From: Massariosphaeria phaeospora
Taxonomy: Eukaryota > Ascomycota > Dothideomycetes > Pleosporales
Direction of reading: 5' to 3'
NCBI GenBank assembly: GCA_011032825.1
Contig: JAADJZ010000018.1
Coordinates: 744,001 to 808,000 of the forward strand
Length of the DNA stretch: 64,000 nt
Shown: positions 47,660 through 58,049 of the stretch, piece by piece
Position numbering within the stretch: the stretch's first letter is position 1
Layout of the letters: every line of letters starts with the position of its first letter
Position numbers and translations under genes: made by a program
Notes under the pieces: generated by a model
What the model saw: only the letters and a program-made list of their open reading frames with translations
Told to the model about the DNA's origin: nothing
Database searches by the model: none

Positions 47660-49790
47660 CAGCAAAAAGCTATTAACTTTACAAGTCTAAAAAATTAGCG
47701 AAGAACTATAGAACTACAAATGCTAAATGTGCAACTAGAAAACTTACATTGCCTAGTATTGCAAGAATAAGTTTATAAAAACAACAAAAAGCTATTAACT
47801 TTAACGTAGATTTCTAGCGAGTTGCTTACCTAGGCGAGTTGCTTACCTGCGCCAAGCTTTCTTTCTACTACCTACTTTTTCTTTCTACTACTTTCTCTCT
47901 AGCACCTAGTATAGGTTAAAATAACTTAAATTACTTAGAATTAACTGCTGTATCTAACTTACACGTGCGCTTATTGTGCTCTAGCTCGCCGCAGCGTTTA
48001 CAGCGTCTTGAAAGCTAGCTGCTCTAATTACTAGCATTACTACGAGCTTTTTTCTTCGCTTTTTTTTCATTACTGCGCGTTTTAAACGCTTTAAGGGCTG
48101 TTAAGCGCACGCTTTTTTTAACTGTAAAAGTACTCTTTTGCTGCACACGCTTTTTCTTGTGCAATTTTTGTTGCAAGAAAGCTTTGTTAGCAGCTTAAAG
48201 TTTAGCAACTTAGTTGCGCAGTAGCAGCATAGAAGCTGCTGTATACTTTGCGCCTTTAGAAAGCTTTGCAAAAGCATTAACTATTAAAGTAAAAAAGCTA
48301 TTTACATGCCTTTGAATTTTCTTTTAAATTAGCGTTAATTGCGACCTAAATTCTAAGGTATTGCTTAAAGTTTGAAACTGCTAGGAACCGTTCTCTACGG
48401 TAGGTAATAGTAGAGTGCGAAGCTGCACGTTAAGCTTCGAAATTACTATTTCTAGGTTAAATAGAACTAATCTAGCACTTTTAAAGCTTCTTTAGATATT
48501 GCTTTTTGTAATAAAAGCGTTGTAAGCGCTAATAAAGCATAGCAGAAACTTAAGTTTGGTAATGTAGTTGATTCGGTTGCGTATTAGATTCTTGGCTTAG
48601 CAGCCGTACGCCTTTTTCAAAGGCGCAAAACAGCTAACATTAAGAGGCTGCAAAAAGTGCGACAAGTAAGAAAACATGCAAAAAGTAATAATGCTGTTAT
48701 TCTTGTAGTACTGCTAGAAAGCGAGCGAGTTATAGCTTTTATAGCTGTTAATAAAAAGTAAACGTACTATTTTAACAGTACGTTTCTTTGTATAGGCGTT
48801 AAAGTGCTTTAACTACTCTAAACCTAGCTCGTTGTTTGTCTAGCTATTCTTAGAAACTGCGATAACCTAGTTGCAAAATAAGCTATTTTTTTTGTACCAA
48901 GCAAAGAAGTAGTTCTTGCTCTAAAAGATAATAAAGAGTAGAATAGCTTACTTTATCGCGTTAACGCCTTGTACTACTGTTGTTCACTTTCTATTACTCT
49001 GCTGCACTATTTTCGGCCGTTTTCAACGCTCTAAGCTAGTAATTACTACACTCGTTAAGATCTAGCCTATTATAAAGCTCGTTTTATCAAAGTTGTAAGT
49101 GTCCTCGTTTACTACGTTGTACTTAACTTTTATGTTTGCTACAAGCCTAAACTAGTTAGCTACAAGCTTAAAATTCTCACAAAGAGCTTTTTTATAGTTG
49201 TACTTTCGATTAAACTTGATCTAAAGCTTAGAGTAACGCTTAACAAACAACGTAACTTAGTTCTTTTTAACTAGTAGCTAGCCTCGCGCTGCGAGCAGTA
49301 GGTTAGCTTTATTCTCTAACTTAGCAAGCTTAAGTAGAAAGCTTCGCGCGTTAAAGTTAACAACATACTCTTTAATTACTATGTTTTCTGTTAAACAAAG
49401 CTTTATTAAGTTAAGTGTGCAATTGCGTTGTAAAAGTTTTTTAGCAAGCTAATTGCTTAGTGTTTTTTAAAGAACGTTGTAGATTGATGCAGCGCGTTGC
49501 TAAGAAAGTGTCGCGTTGCGTTAAATAGCCTAAATCGCAAGCTGTATTTAGCTTTCGTTTAAAGCGCGTAGCGCGTTGTGTAGTTAAGCTATTGCGTAGT
49601 AAAAAGAAAGAAGTAGGTGTTGGTAAAAAGCTTAGCGCAGGTAAGCAACTCGCCTAAGTAAGCAACTCGCTAGAAATCTACGTTACAAGTCTAAAAAATT
49701 AGCGAACAACTATAGAACTACAAATGCTAAATGTGCAACTAGAAAACTTACATTGCTTAGTATTGCAAGAATAAGTTTTATACGCTTTAA
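47660..49790 (+). repeat. Tandem duplication of the G4a zinc-knuckle segment, about 122 bp, interrupted
   Basis: The segment gctattaactttacaagtct to gcaagaataagttt occurs at 47,670-47,790 and again from 47,791, interrupted after ctattaactt by the Fot1/pogo element and continuing at 49,684 (acaagtctaaaaaattagcg). Each copy holds one CX2CX4(H to Y)X4C knuckle. Confidence 0.8.
47804..49683 (-). mobile_element. Fot1/pogo-type element (1,880 bp) nested in G4a
   Basis: TIR acgtagatttcta plus two 17-bp units (gcgagttgcttacctag, gcgagttgcttacctgc) and their inverse at the right, with TA at 47,802-47,803 and 49,684-49,685. The minus-strand transposase remnant includes LKHFNAYTK-like residues near 48,795. 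The body is closest to the element at 25,241-27,537. CG-rich patches such as tgcgcttattgtgctctagc suggest slightly weaker decay. Confidence 0.87.
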
Positions 49791-50560
49791 ATTGAAGAAA
49801 AACAAAAATAGAAAGTTGCAAATACAGCAATAGCACAACAAAAACTAACAAAAAAGAAAATACAATTTGCTAATTAAGATAATTACAGAAACCTACTTTA
49901 GCACTAGTGCAACAAAAAGAACTATGTATACTACGCAAACAATAGAATTCTTGCTTAGCAATAGCTAAAACTATTATTACACGTTTTACTTAAAGATAGC
50001 AAATGTACAGTAACAAAATGTTACGTACACAACTACAACAACTAGTTTAAAAACTATAGCAGCAGCTGCAAATAAACGCAGTGTTATAACAAAAAATGTC
50101 AAATACACTAGTTTTACAAGCATATTACAAAATAGTAGCTTATAAGTTTAAAAAACAAAAACTACTTAAAATGCAACAACGAATTATGCGCAAAGAATTA
50201 CAACACGTGTAAAAAAGCACGTTAGCTTTTTTGCACTACAAAATGCACTATCTATAAGCTATAAAAAAACGCAACAAAATAAAATTTTAAAAACTAAAAC
50301 TACGACAAATTTCTAAAGCTTTAAAAATGCTTCGCCAACAAATGCAACTACTACGAGCAATAAAATATTCTAAAAAAACAAGCTTTAAAGACTTTTTTAG
50401 CAAAAAACTAGTAGGCTACTAGACCTACAGTTAGGCTAGTAAGAGTGCTTTTAGCACAACTATACGAAGCGTACAAAAAACGCAACTAGAATAAAACTAC
50501 ATAAAAGTAAAAGCAAAAGTTGCAGGCTAAGAGCTTACTGCATTACTTAATACTACTTAG
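49790..50560 (+). pseudogene. G4a sequence after the zinc knuckle, poorly readable
   Basis: A-rich on the plus strand like the rest of G4a, with no domain I can name. Cys codons are frequent in one frame, but stops interrupt it. It ends where minus-strand Gypsy protease sequence begins, near 50,560, without an LTR or target duplication. Confidence 0.4.
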
Positions 50561-50564
50561 TAGT

Positions 50565-52510
50565 TGTTTAAGCTTATAATTAGCTAGTGTTTTATTAGAA
50601 TACGCTAGAAACGCGCTTTGTTGTAAAACTTTTTATTTACAATACTATACGTATTACATTCTAAATCTAGCAATGTTAAAACAAAAGTGTTTTAATTAAT
50701 AAGTAAGTGTATAGTTAAAAGTTTCTTGTCTAGCTATTTCTAGCGAAACTTAGAATACTAGTTTGATAATTTCTGCGTATTTCTTTTAGTTTACTTCTAG
50801 CTGCGTTTTGTGCTAGAAGTAACTAGTTTTCTAAACTTTTCGCTTTAGTTGCGTTCTTTGCTTAAGAAGCAAGCGTAGTAGTAGTTTAAACTAACAGTAG
50901 TTTTTTCGCTGCGTTTAGGTAGTAGTTTAGGCTATAGTAGCTAGAGTTTACGCACCTAAAGCAAAGCTTTAGTTAGCAACAGCAATTAATCTTCTTTTTA
51001 GTTTGCTAAACTACTTTTTTTTTGCTACAAGTACGTTTAGTTGTTGCTTCTAAGCGAGCTGTTTAAGTAGTAGCTACTTCTAACGTCTATTCTATAGCGT
51101 TTAAGTTAGCAGCGAAAGCGCTACTAGCAATTGTTAGCTAGTTCTGCGAAGCGTGTTTAGCTCGCTAGAAGTTTTTGTTAATTAAAGCAACGCGGTTTAT
51201 AACCTCTTAGAAAGAGCTAGTAAAGTTTAGAATTACAATAGCTATCTATTCTTAAAAGTCTAGTTAGAAGCTAGCTAGGTAATAGTTTTAAGTATATTAA
51301 AATTAGTAATTGTGTTTATACCTAAGTTGTATATAAGTTTTATAAACTCTTTGTTGTACTTCTAGAAAGTACTCTTTTTTATAAGTAAAGTAAAAAAACG
51401 AGTTTGAGCTTTATCTGCGTAGTTTTTATCTACGTAGTAGATATTCAAGTAAGCCTAGAATTTGTTTGTTGCTTTGCTTTAATTTTTTTAGTACCAAGCT
51501 AAGCCTGTAGTAGAAGTAGAATCTTTTAACTAGTTAATAATATAGCTGCAGCTAGTTTTAATAGATTTTTTGTTATGGAAAATCTTGTTCTCTATTTGTA
51601 TCTAAAACTTTGCGTAGTTTTTAATCTCGCTGTTAAGCGAAGCCGAGTTGAGAATCTTGTGTTTCTTTACTATGCTAGAGGTTCGCTTAACGAAGTTGTT
51701 AGTAGCTAGGTAGTAAAAGTTTAAAAAAGAGCTTAAGCAAGTTAAGTACAAAGTGTTGCAGTAGTGCGCTACTTTTTGTTTAAGCTTAAGAATACAAGCT
51801 TGCATAGCTTTAGCTATGTTTAGCTCGCAAAGCTTGTCGTTAACTAAAGCTTTAGAGCTTAAGAATTCTTTGCTAGTCTACAAAAAAATCTATAGTACTT
51901 AAAATATCGCAAAAGTTTATGTTCTTTAAAACTCTGTAGGCTTTTTAAATAGTTTTAGGTTTAAGCTTTTGCTTAAGAGTAACTTTTTGTTTAACGCATT
52001 GCTTATTGCGTTTATGCAAATCTAAATTGTTTCTAAGTTAAAACTCTTATAAGCTATTTATTTACGCAGAACAAACTTAATTTTGCTAGTAAAAACGCTG
52101 CGTTGCTGTATTTCTCTAACCTGTGCTACTAATACTAGAACTTTATTAAAGTTAGCTATTGTAGTTGTAAGCATCGGTTTGTTCTAGAGAACCTTGTTCA
52201 ATCGTTGCTGTAAAAGATCTAGTAGGTTTTTAAACTTTCTAAATATCGCTGCTTTCAAAGAATCTCGCGATTTTTATTCTAAAAAAGTTGATTAATTTAA
52301 ATGTAAGAGAATTGCCAAAGTAAGCAAGCTCTAATGTAGAAAGTAATAAATTAATGCGATTATATTTATAAGATAAAAGAGCTTTTTATACTCTTTGCGC
52401 TACGCTAGAATCTATTAAAGCTTAGCTAAAAGTTAGCGAAGCAATTTCGTGCGAAATTGCTTTAACTAAAGTCTAGTAGCTAAGGCATTCTATTAAGCAT
52501 TCGCCTATTA
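50565..52510 (-). mobile_element. Truncated Gypsy G6, related to G5
   Basis: Minus strand. The 5' LTR at 52,302-52,510 is related to the G5 LTR (same gcctattaca end). Gag follows, then a protease block near 50,650 reading LTLLDLECN where the family has ALxDSGCN (Ser changed to Leu, Gly to Glu). RT and everything after it are missing at the junction with G4a. The open stretch at 51,602-51,805 lies inside this gag. Confidence 0.65.
52302..52510 (-). repeat. 5' LTR of G6 (about 209 bp)
   Basis: It ends gcctattaca like the G5 LTRs and shares blocks such as gtaataaattaatgcgat with gtaataaatttgatag. It is more diverged from the two G5 LTRs than they are from each other. Confidence 0.65.
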
Positions 52511-52985
52511 CAATTGCTGTTTCTAAAAACAGCTAGACAACTAATAAACTTAGTTTTTAGTAGTTAAAGCACATTAACGAGCATACAAAGAGAAGAACTA
52601 TTAGCACTAGTTACCTACTCGTTATTAACAGTTACAAAAGCTACGACTCGCTTAAGTTCTAGCAGTACTACAAAGAAAACAAAATAATTACTTTTTGTAT
52701 ACTTTTATATTTATCGCACCTGCTGCAGCTACTTAATATAAGCTGTTTTTTGCTATTAAAAACAGCGTATAGGCGCTAAGCTAAGAGTTTAATACGCAAC
52801 TAAATTAACTACATTACTAAACTCGAGGTTTTGCTGTACTTTAAAAGCGCTTTTAACGTAGCTATTATAAAAAGCAACATTTAAAGTAGCTTTTAAAGCG
52901 CTCGTTTAGTTCTATTTAACTTAAAAGCTGTAATATTAAAGCTTAATATACAGTTGCGCACTTTGCTAGTACCTACTATCAACGA
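52511..52985 (+). mobile_element. Fot1/pogo transposase C-terminal fragment
   Basis: The plus strand reads LKHINEHTK-like residues near 52,565, then a KENKIITFCIL-type segment near 52,680 (family KENKIITLCMPPHSSH) and YLSHLLQLLNISCF near 52,715 (third catalytic Asp changed to Asn). No TIR remains. It is directly followed by an oppositely oriented fragment. Confidence 0.65.
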
Positions 52986-53512
52986 CAGTTTATAGCTCTA
53001 GATAACCTTTAGATCTTTGCAAAGCGCTTTTTTATAATTGTACTTGCAATTAAACTTTATTGTAAACTTAGAGCAGCGCTTAACCTACATACTAAGCTAG
53101 TTTAAGCTAATCTAGCCTAGATTGCGCTTTGCGCGTAAGAAATTGGCTATATTAGCTACAGCTGCAAGCTTAAAAAAGAATCTGCGCGTAATAAGCTTAA
53201 GTATATGCTCAACAACTACGCTCTCTTTAGTATTTGTTAGATTTGTTAATTTAGGCTAGCAATTTGCTTGTAAAAGTTGTCTAGCGCGTTGATAGCTTAG
53301 TATTGTTCGAGCAACGTTATAGATAGCTGCAGCGCGTTGCATAAAAAGTGTTACATTTTGTTTAAAAGCTTAAAAAGCATTTTGTATCTAACGTTTATTA
53401 AAAGGTTCTATTTAGTATTGTTGTTAAAGCATTGCGTACATAGGTAGAGTTGGTAAGAGCTTGGCAAAAGTGTTTCGCTAACTCGTGTAGCTTGCTAACT
53501 CGTTAGGTACGT
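52986..53512 (-). mobile_element. Fot1/pogo 5' fragment, family of 25,241-27,537
   Basis: It matches 26,590-26,744 plus 27,181-27,537 closely. Its TIR (inward: acgtacctaacgagttagc, two 17-bp units acgagttagcaagctac and acgagttagcgaaacac) ends at 53,512 next to TA. It preserves the empty site for the solo LTR at 26,745-27,175. Confidence 0.8.
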
Positions 53513-53514
53513 TA

Positions 53515-54776
53515 CGCAATTTATAAAAAACAAATTACAAAACCTTTTTATTACTGCAACTAAAATGTTTTTCTAGTTTTAACAAACTGCGTAGATAACT
53601 TATCTAGCTAAAAGTAAATTTAACAAAGCAGCTTTTGCTGTAGGTAAACTTACTTTTAATAGCAAGAAACCTAACAACAGCAAGAATAAACTAAAAAAAA
53701 GTAAAAGTTAAGTTTAACGCTAGAAACGCGCTTAGCTATTTAACGACTAAATATTATCGTCGCAGAAGTGCAAAGCATGCGACGGCTACTACTTTTTAGT
53801 AAGTGCTAGTACGCTTTTTCTAACAACGCTCTATTTAAATAGAAGCTAAAAAACTACATTACAAGAATAGTTAAAAATAGAATTAGCAATACTACTAACC
53901 TACAAAAAAACATTAGATTAGCGAAAAAACCGCAATTAAAAACGCTAGAAATTAAGAAATTACAATTAGCAACGCTAACTGCTAAGCTTGCGTCTAAAAA
54001 GTAACTACATAGCTAAAAGATTAGAAAAATCAATTTAGTAATTATAGCTGCTTTATTTATAGCTAAGAAATCTAGATATTCTTTTAAACAATTTTTTATT
54101 CTTAACTTAGGCACTACTTGCTACGTTAGAAACAATATTAATTAATTTACAAGCATCTAAAAGCTAGCATACAGAGATTTTTTATAAGTAAAAAACTTGC
54201 GTGTATAAATCTAAGCGTATAGCACTATTACAATTAAAGTAAATAAAAATAACTTAATAAAAAAAATTTGCTTCTATAACATTCCCTACTGCTTAGACTT
54301 ACACTACAACTTTGTTTTATTTCAAATACTCTACTAGCAAAGCTTTTAGTAGAATACTAAATTAAACTTAATAGTACTACAAAGACGAGATAATACCGCA
54401 GTATCAACGCTCTAAGAATAAGACAAACATTAAGTTATTAAATACAATACTACAACAAAGTAGCGCGCAAGTTTTGCAGCAGCTTTGTGTTAAACTAAGC
54501 TATAGCAACAAGCTAACGCAATTATCTAGCACAAGCAACTAAAATATTTAGAATTTTAAGTACTTAAGCACTTCGTGCATAACTTTAAAATAGTAAAAAT
54601 TATTAGCTTGCTTACCGTTAACTGCAACGCATGTAAAAAATTAAAATTAAAAAAACTAAATTAAAAAACGCTTTGAGAGATTCTTAAAAGCTTAAGAAAG
54701 CGTGTAGCTATCGATTTTTGTAATTACAAATAACAAAGTAATACTAAAGAAAAATGCTAAATACTAATTATGTATA
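53515..54776 (+). pseudogene. Ty1/Copia gag-pol remnant (zinc finger, protease, pre-integrase)
   Basis: The plus strand shows a Copia-type gag zinc finger KCKACDGYY at 53,766-53,792 (family CxxCDGxHxxxxCW, both His changed to Tyr) and, after a one-base frame change, C*YAFSNNA. The protease near 54,095-54,135 reads FILNLGTTCYV for the family's FxLDSGTTCHV (catalytic Asp changed to Asn). Later come YNIPYCLDLHYN, NLIVLQRRDN, a pre-integrase zinc region HK(Q)LKYLEF and CNACKKLKL near 54,540-54,650, and VAIDFCNYK. The order matches Ty1/Copia pol. It is interrupted at 54,776 by a Fot1/pogo element. Confidence 0.8.
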
Positions 54777-57070
54777 ACGTAAACTACTAGTAACTCGGCC
54801 AAACTAGTAACCCAGCTGAAAAAGCTAAAACTACGAATACTAACTTGCTTTTACTATGCTTACACCTACGAACGCGCAATTACGTAAACACAAAAGCAAA
54901 CTTCTTTTTGCTCTTAAAGCTTTTAGAGCTAGCAAATTCTAAAGCTTTTGCCTAGCTGCATAGTTTTTTACTGTTAATCACCGTCGACTTGCTAAACGCG
55001 ATAAAAGAACACTTTTTAGCTTAAAAACTACGTTTACTCTTCGTAAGCTTACAAGCACTAAAAAAAAAACAATTGTCTAATACATTTTTAACTTTAACGC
55101 GCGAGAATTTGCGCTTTTTTTATCTAAAGTAGCTAATATAGCTGATAAACTGCTAGGCGAGCGTAGTAGCAGGCTAGTAAGCAAGAACTAGCTTGCGCGC
55201 TTCGTAACGCGTTTATCTAAGCTCAAAATAGCTTTTAATTAAGCTAAAGATAGGCAGAGAATACTCTAAAAGAATCTAAAGATAATTGGCGCGTAGTTTA
55301 AGCTAGTAAAGAATACTAAAGCTAAGTACAGCGTTTACAACAACGACGTGCACAACTCTAACAAGACTAGCTTTTAAATAAGCGTAATTGGCTCTATGAA
55401 AGTTATTACAAGCTTTTAAAAACGTACTCAACCTAATTTTATCTAGCTAAGCAATTAAGAGTAGGTAATAGTTATTTAAAGCATTTGCGCTGCAAGGTAC
55501 GCAATTTTACTATTTATTATTTACAAAAAGCGCGTTTACATTTTAGCATAGTACGAAAAAAACTTTATACTTAGCAATTAAAAGCTTTTAGTTTTTAAGA
55601 ACAGCTAGACAAACAACGCTTTTAGTTTTAAATAGTTAAAGCACTTTGACGCGCGTACAAAAGCGCGTTAAGTAAAAAAGTATTAGCTACTTATTTTAGA
55701 TAGCTATAAGAGCTACTAATTTTAGAATTTTAAAAACTATTGTTTTGAGAACAAAATTCTTACGCTTTGCATGCTAGCTTATTTATTTTATATTCTTTAG
55801 CTGCTAGATGTAGTTTGCTTCTTGCTGCTAAAGCTAAAGTACTCTCAACGCGTTTGAGACTTAGCGCGCTAGCGCGTCTTTTATATTAACAAAGAAAGCT
55901 TTTTGCTAGCCTTTAAAAACGCGTTTTTTGAGGTGTTTACAACAAAAAACTACAAAAAAGCTTTTAAAGCTTTAAAGCTAGTTTCTATTAACGCGTAGGT
56001 AGTTTTTAGTTATCTTAAAGTACAGCTGCGTACCTCGCTACTACTTTTCGCACTAGAAACGCCGTAGCAGTCAAAGACTCTAAGCAATACACTTGAATTT
56101 AGATCGCAATTAAAGCTAGTACGCAATTTTATTACTAAATTGCTTACTTTAGCGCAGAGTAGCTTCTTTTAGCTTGTAAAAGAAGCTAAATTAATGCTGC
56201 ATTAGAACGCGCTTAAGAACTACCGTATCAAAAAGTAAGCTAGCGAATAGGTATAGGTTGAGTTAAGGTTGGGTCAGATCCGCACGAACTAGAAAACGAA
56301 AATCAAAATCTTTACTTTTTAATATCTTACCTAATACTATAGATATACTAATGCAAATTTAACACGTGCTGCAGATATATAAACACAATTATATATAAAA
56401 TTATTAGAGAATTTTAGCTAGTCTAGCTTCTTTAATATAGCTTTTTATTTATTAAATCTATAAAAGATAAATAAAATATACTCCTAACTAGGTAGAATTC
56501 TCTAATAATTTTACAGATAATTGTGTTTATATATCTGCAGCACGTGTTAAATTTGCATTAGTATATCTATAGTATTAGGTAAGATATTAAAAAGTAAAGA
56601 TTTTGATTTTCGTTTTCTAGTCCGTGCGGATCTGACCCAACTTTAACTCAACCTATACCTATTCGCCAGCCTATCAAAAAGCTTGAAAGTTAATTAGTAG
56701 AAATAACCAAGCGGAAATTGCGCAAACGGAAGCGGATTTAGCATAGCAGTATAATAGAGTATAGTAATAGATTAGCGCAAGTAGCTGCTAAAGCGTTTAC
56801 AGCACTTTAGCTATTAAAGAAAGCGCGTAGTAGAAAGAGTTAAGAAAGAGCACAACTAGCTCTACGGCGCTGTAGAAACTGTAGTAATACAAGGCACAAT
56901 GCCCGAACCTGCTAAAAAAATACAAAAAAAGCTTTTGAATCTAAAGCTAACACGACGTACGCAGGTTCTTTGTTCGATAGCAATTAATTTAATGTTCTTT
57001 GAGATAAGTTGGTTGTGCCAAGCATTTTTAGCTAGGTTACTAGTTTAGCCGACTTACTAGTAGTTTACGT
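54777..57070 (+). mobile_element. Fot1/pogo-type element nested in Copia, itself carrying a hairpin MITE
   Basis: TIR acgtaaact plus two actagtaac-type 17-bp units, the same subfamily as 28,278-30,126, with TA at 54,775-54,776 and 57,071-57,072. Without the MITE at 56,236-56,671 and its 10-bp duplication it is 1,848 bp. The transposase remnant spans about 54,900-56,120, with TLTRLAF-like then NSNKTSF (decayed NFDETGF) near 55,355 and LLDVVCFLLL near 55,805. Confidence 0.87.
56236..56671. mobile_element. Young hairpin MITE (436 bp), Mutator-like target duplication
   Basis: Two almost identical inverted arms of about 180 bp flank a loop of roughly 75 bp. The ends contain ctagcgaataggtatagg / inverse of cctatacctattcgccag. 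A 10-bp target duplication tatcaaaaag lies at 56,226-56,235 and 56,672-56,681, and the uninterrupted site is seen in sister copies (taccgtattaaaaagctt near 29,725). The arms differ by only a few transitions and keep CA/TG (gtgctgcag, atgcaaat). It has no coding capacity. A 9-10 bp duplication suggests mobilisation by a Mutator-like transposase. Confidence 0.87.
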
Positions 57071-57126
57071 TAGAGCAACAAGAGTTTTATAAAACTTTTA
57101 CTTAACAAATTACCTAGCTCGCTGTA
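57071..57126 (+). pseudogene. Short Copia integrase segment between two Fot1/pogo elements
   Basis: It reads RATRVL*NFYLTNYLAR, matching the Copia integrase block DRATGYxWDFYLxxxxAR and continuing the remnant that stops at 54,776. It ends at the TA (57,125-57,126) used by the next element. Confidence 0.6.
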
Positions 57127-58049
57127 ACGTAAACGATTACCAAGTAGCTAATATTACTAAGTAGCCGAAAATCTCTTGGCAACACCTACTCTACTTTTGA
57201 TCTACGATGCCTTAATTAAATAACGTGCAATCTAATTAATAAAAGAAAAGAGTTACTTTTGCTTTACAAGCTTTTTAATTTAAATAGTTTTAAAGCGCTA
57301 ACGCTGCTGCTGCTGCTTTTAACGTACTTTTTTAAACTTTTTGTTAACGCGTTAAAGAAATTGCTGCACAACGCAATTGTACTCTAAATAGCTAAAAGCT
57401 TACTGCTACTAAAGAGCAAACAATTGTTCAATATATTTTTAACTTTAATTCGCGAGAATTTGCACTTTAGCTGTCTAAGGTAAAAGATATAAAGAATAAA
57501 CTAGTAGCTGCGCAAAGTAAAGAGCTAGTAAGCAAAAAATAGGTAACAAGATTTGTAACGCGTTTAGGCGAGCTTAAAATAGCTTTTAATTAAGCAAAGA
57601 ACTAGCAAAGAATACAACAAAAAGATTCTAAAGTAATTAGCGCGTAGTTTAAGCTAGTTAAGAATACCAAAGCCTAGTACAGCATCTACAAGAATAACGT
57701 ACACAACTTTAACAAAACTAGCTTTTAAATAAGCGTAATTGAGTTTATAAAAGTTGTTACAAGCTTTTAAAAACGTACTTAACCTAATTTTATCTAGCTA
57801 AGTAATTGAGAGTAGGTAATAGTTATCCAAAGCATTTGCGCTGCAAAGTACGCAATCTCGCTATTTATTATCTACAAAAAGCGCGTTTACATTTTAACAT
57901 AGTACAAAAAGAACTTTATACCTAGCAATTAGAAGCTTTTAGTTTTTAAGAACAGCTAGACAAACAACGCTTTTAGTTTTAAATAGTTAAAGCATTTTAA
58001 CGCGCATACAAAAGCGCGTTAGGTAGAAAAGTATTAGCTACTTATTCTA

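Larger units (their letters stand above)
40566..47800 (+). pseudogene. Gypsy gag remnant, G4a, with duplicated zinc knuckle (gag parts only)
   Basis: It starts at the ATG at 40,566 (MTTLASLGKSSAKALQRTAA), 35 bp after the LTR. A capsid-like stretch EKKTLQLFLTNINFYCQYYA near 40,765-40,830 resembles the Gypsy gag LRxFLxQINxYF block. The frame continues to 41,516 and resumes at 47,486 after G5. At 47,721-47,762 the zinc knuckle reads C*MCN*KTYIA*YC, keeping CX2CX4HX4C spacing with His changed to Tyr. A second copy of the knuckle follows at 49,725-49,766 after the nested Fot1/pogo element. Confidence 0.7.
40020..50560 (+). mobile_element. Gypsy retrotransposon G4a, split by a second Gypsy and a Fot1/pogo element
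   Basis: 5' LTR 40,020-40,530, then gag from 40,566. Its own sequence is 40,020-41,516, 47,486-47,803 and about 49,684-50,560. It is interrupted by G5 (target duplication cactt at 41,512-41,516 and 47,481-47,485) and by the element at 47,804-49,683. The right end is not a 3' LTR but an abrupt change to minus-strand Gypsy sequence near 50,560, so it is truncated. It is inserted in G3. Confidence 0.72.

Noticed and set aside
49790..50560. Thr-rich reading frame as a separate gene
   Set aside because: The composition follows from the A/C-rich strand of G4a; stops occur in all frames and no motif is recognisable.
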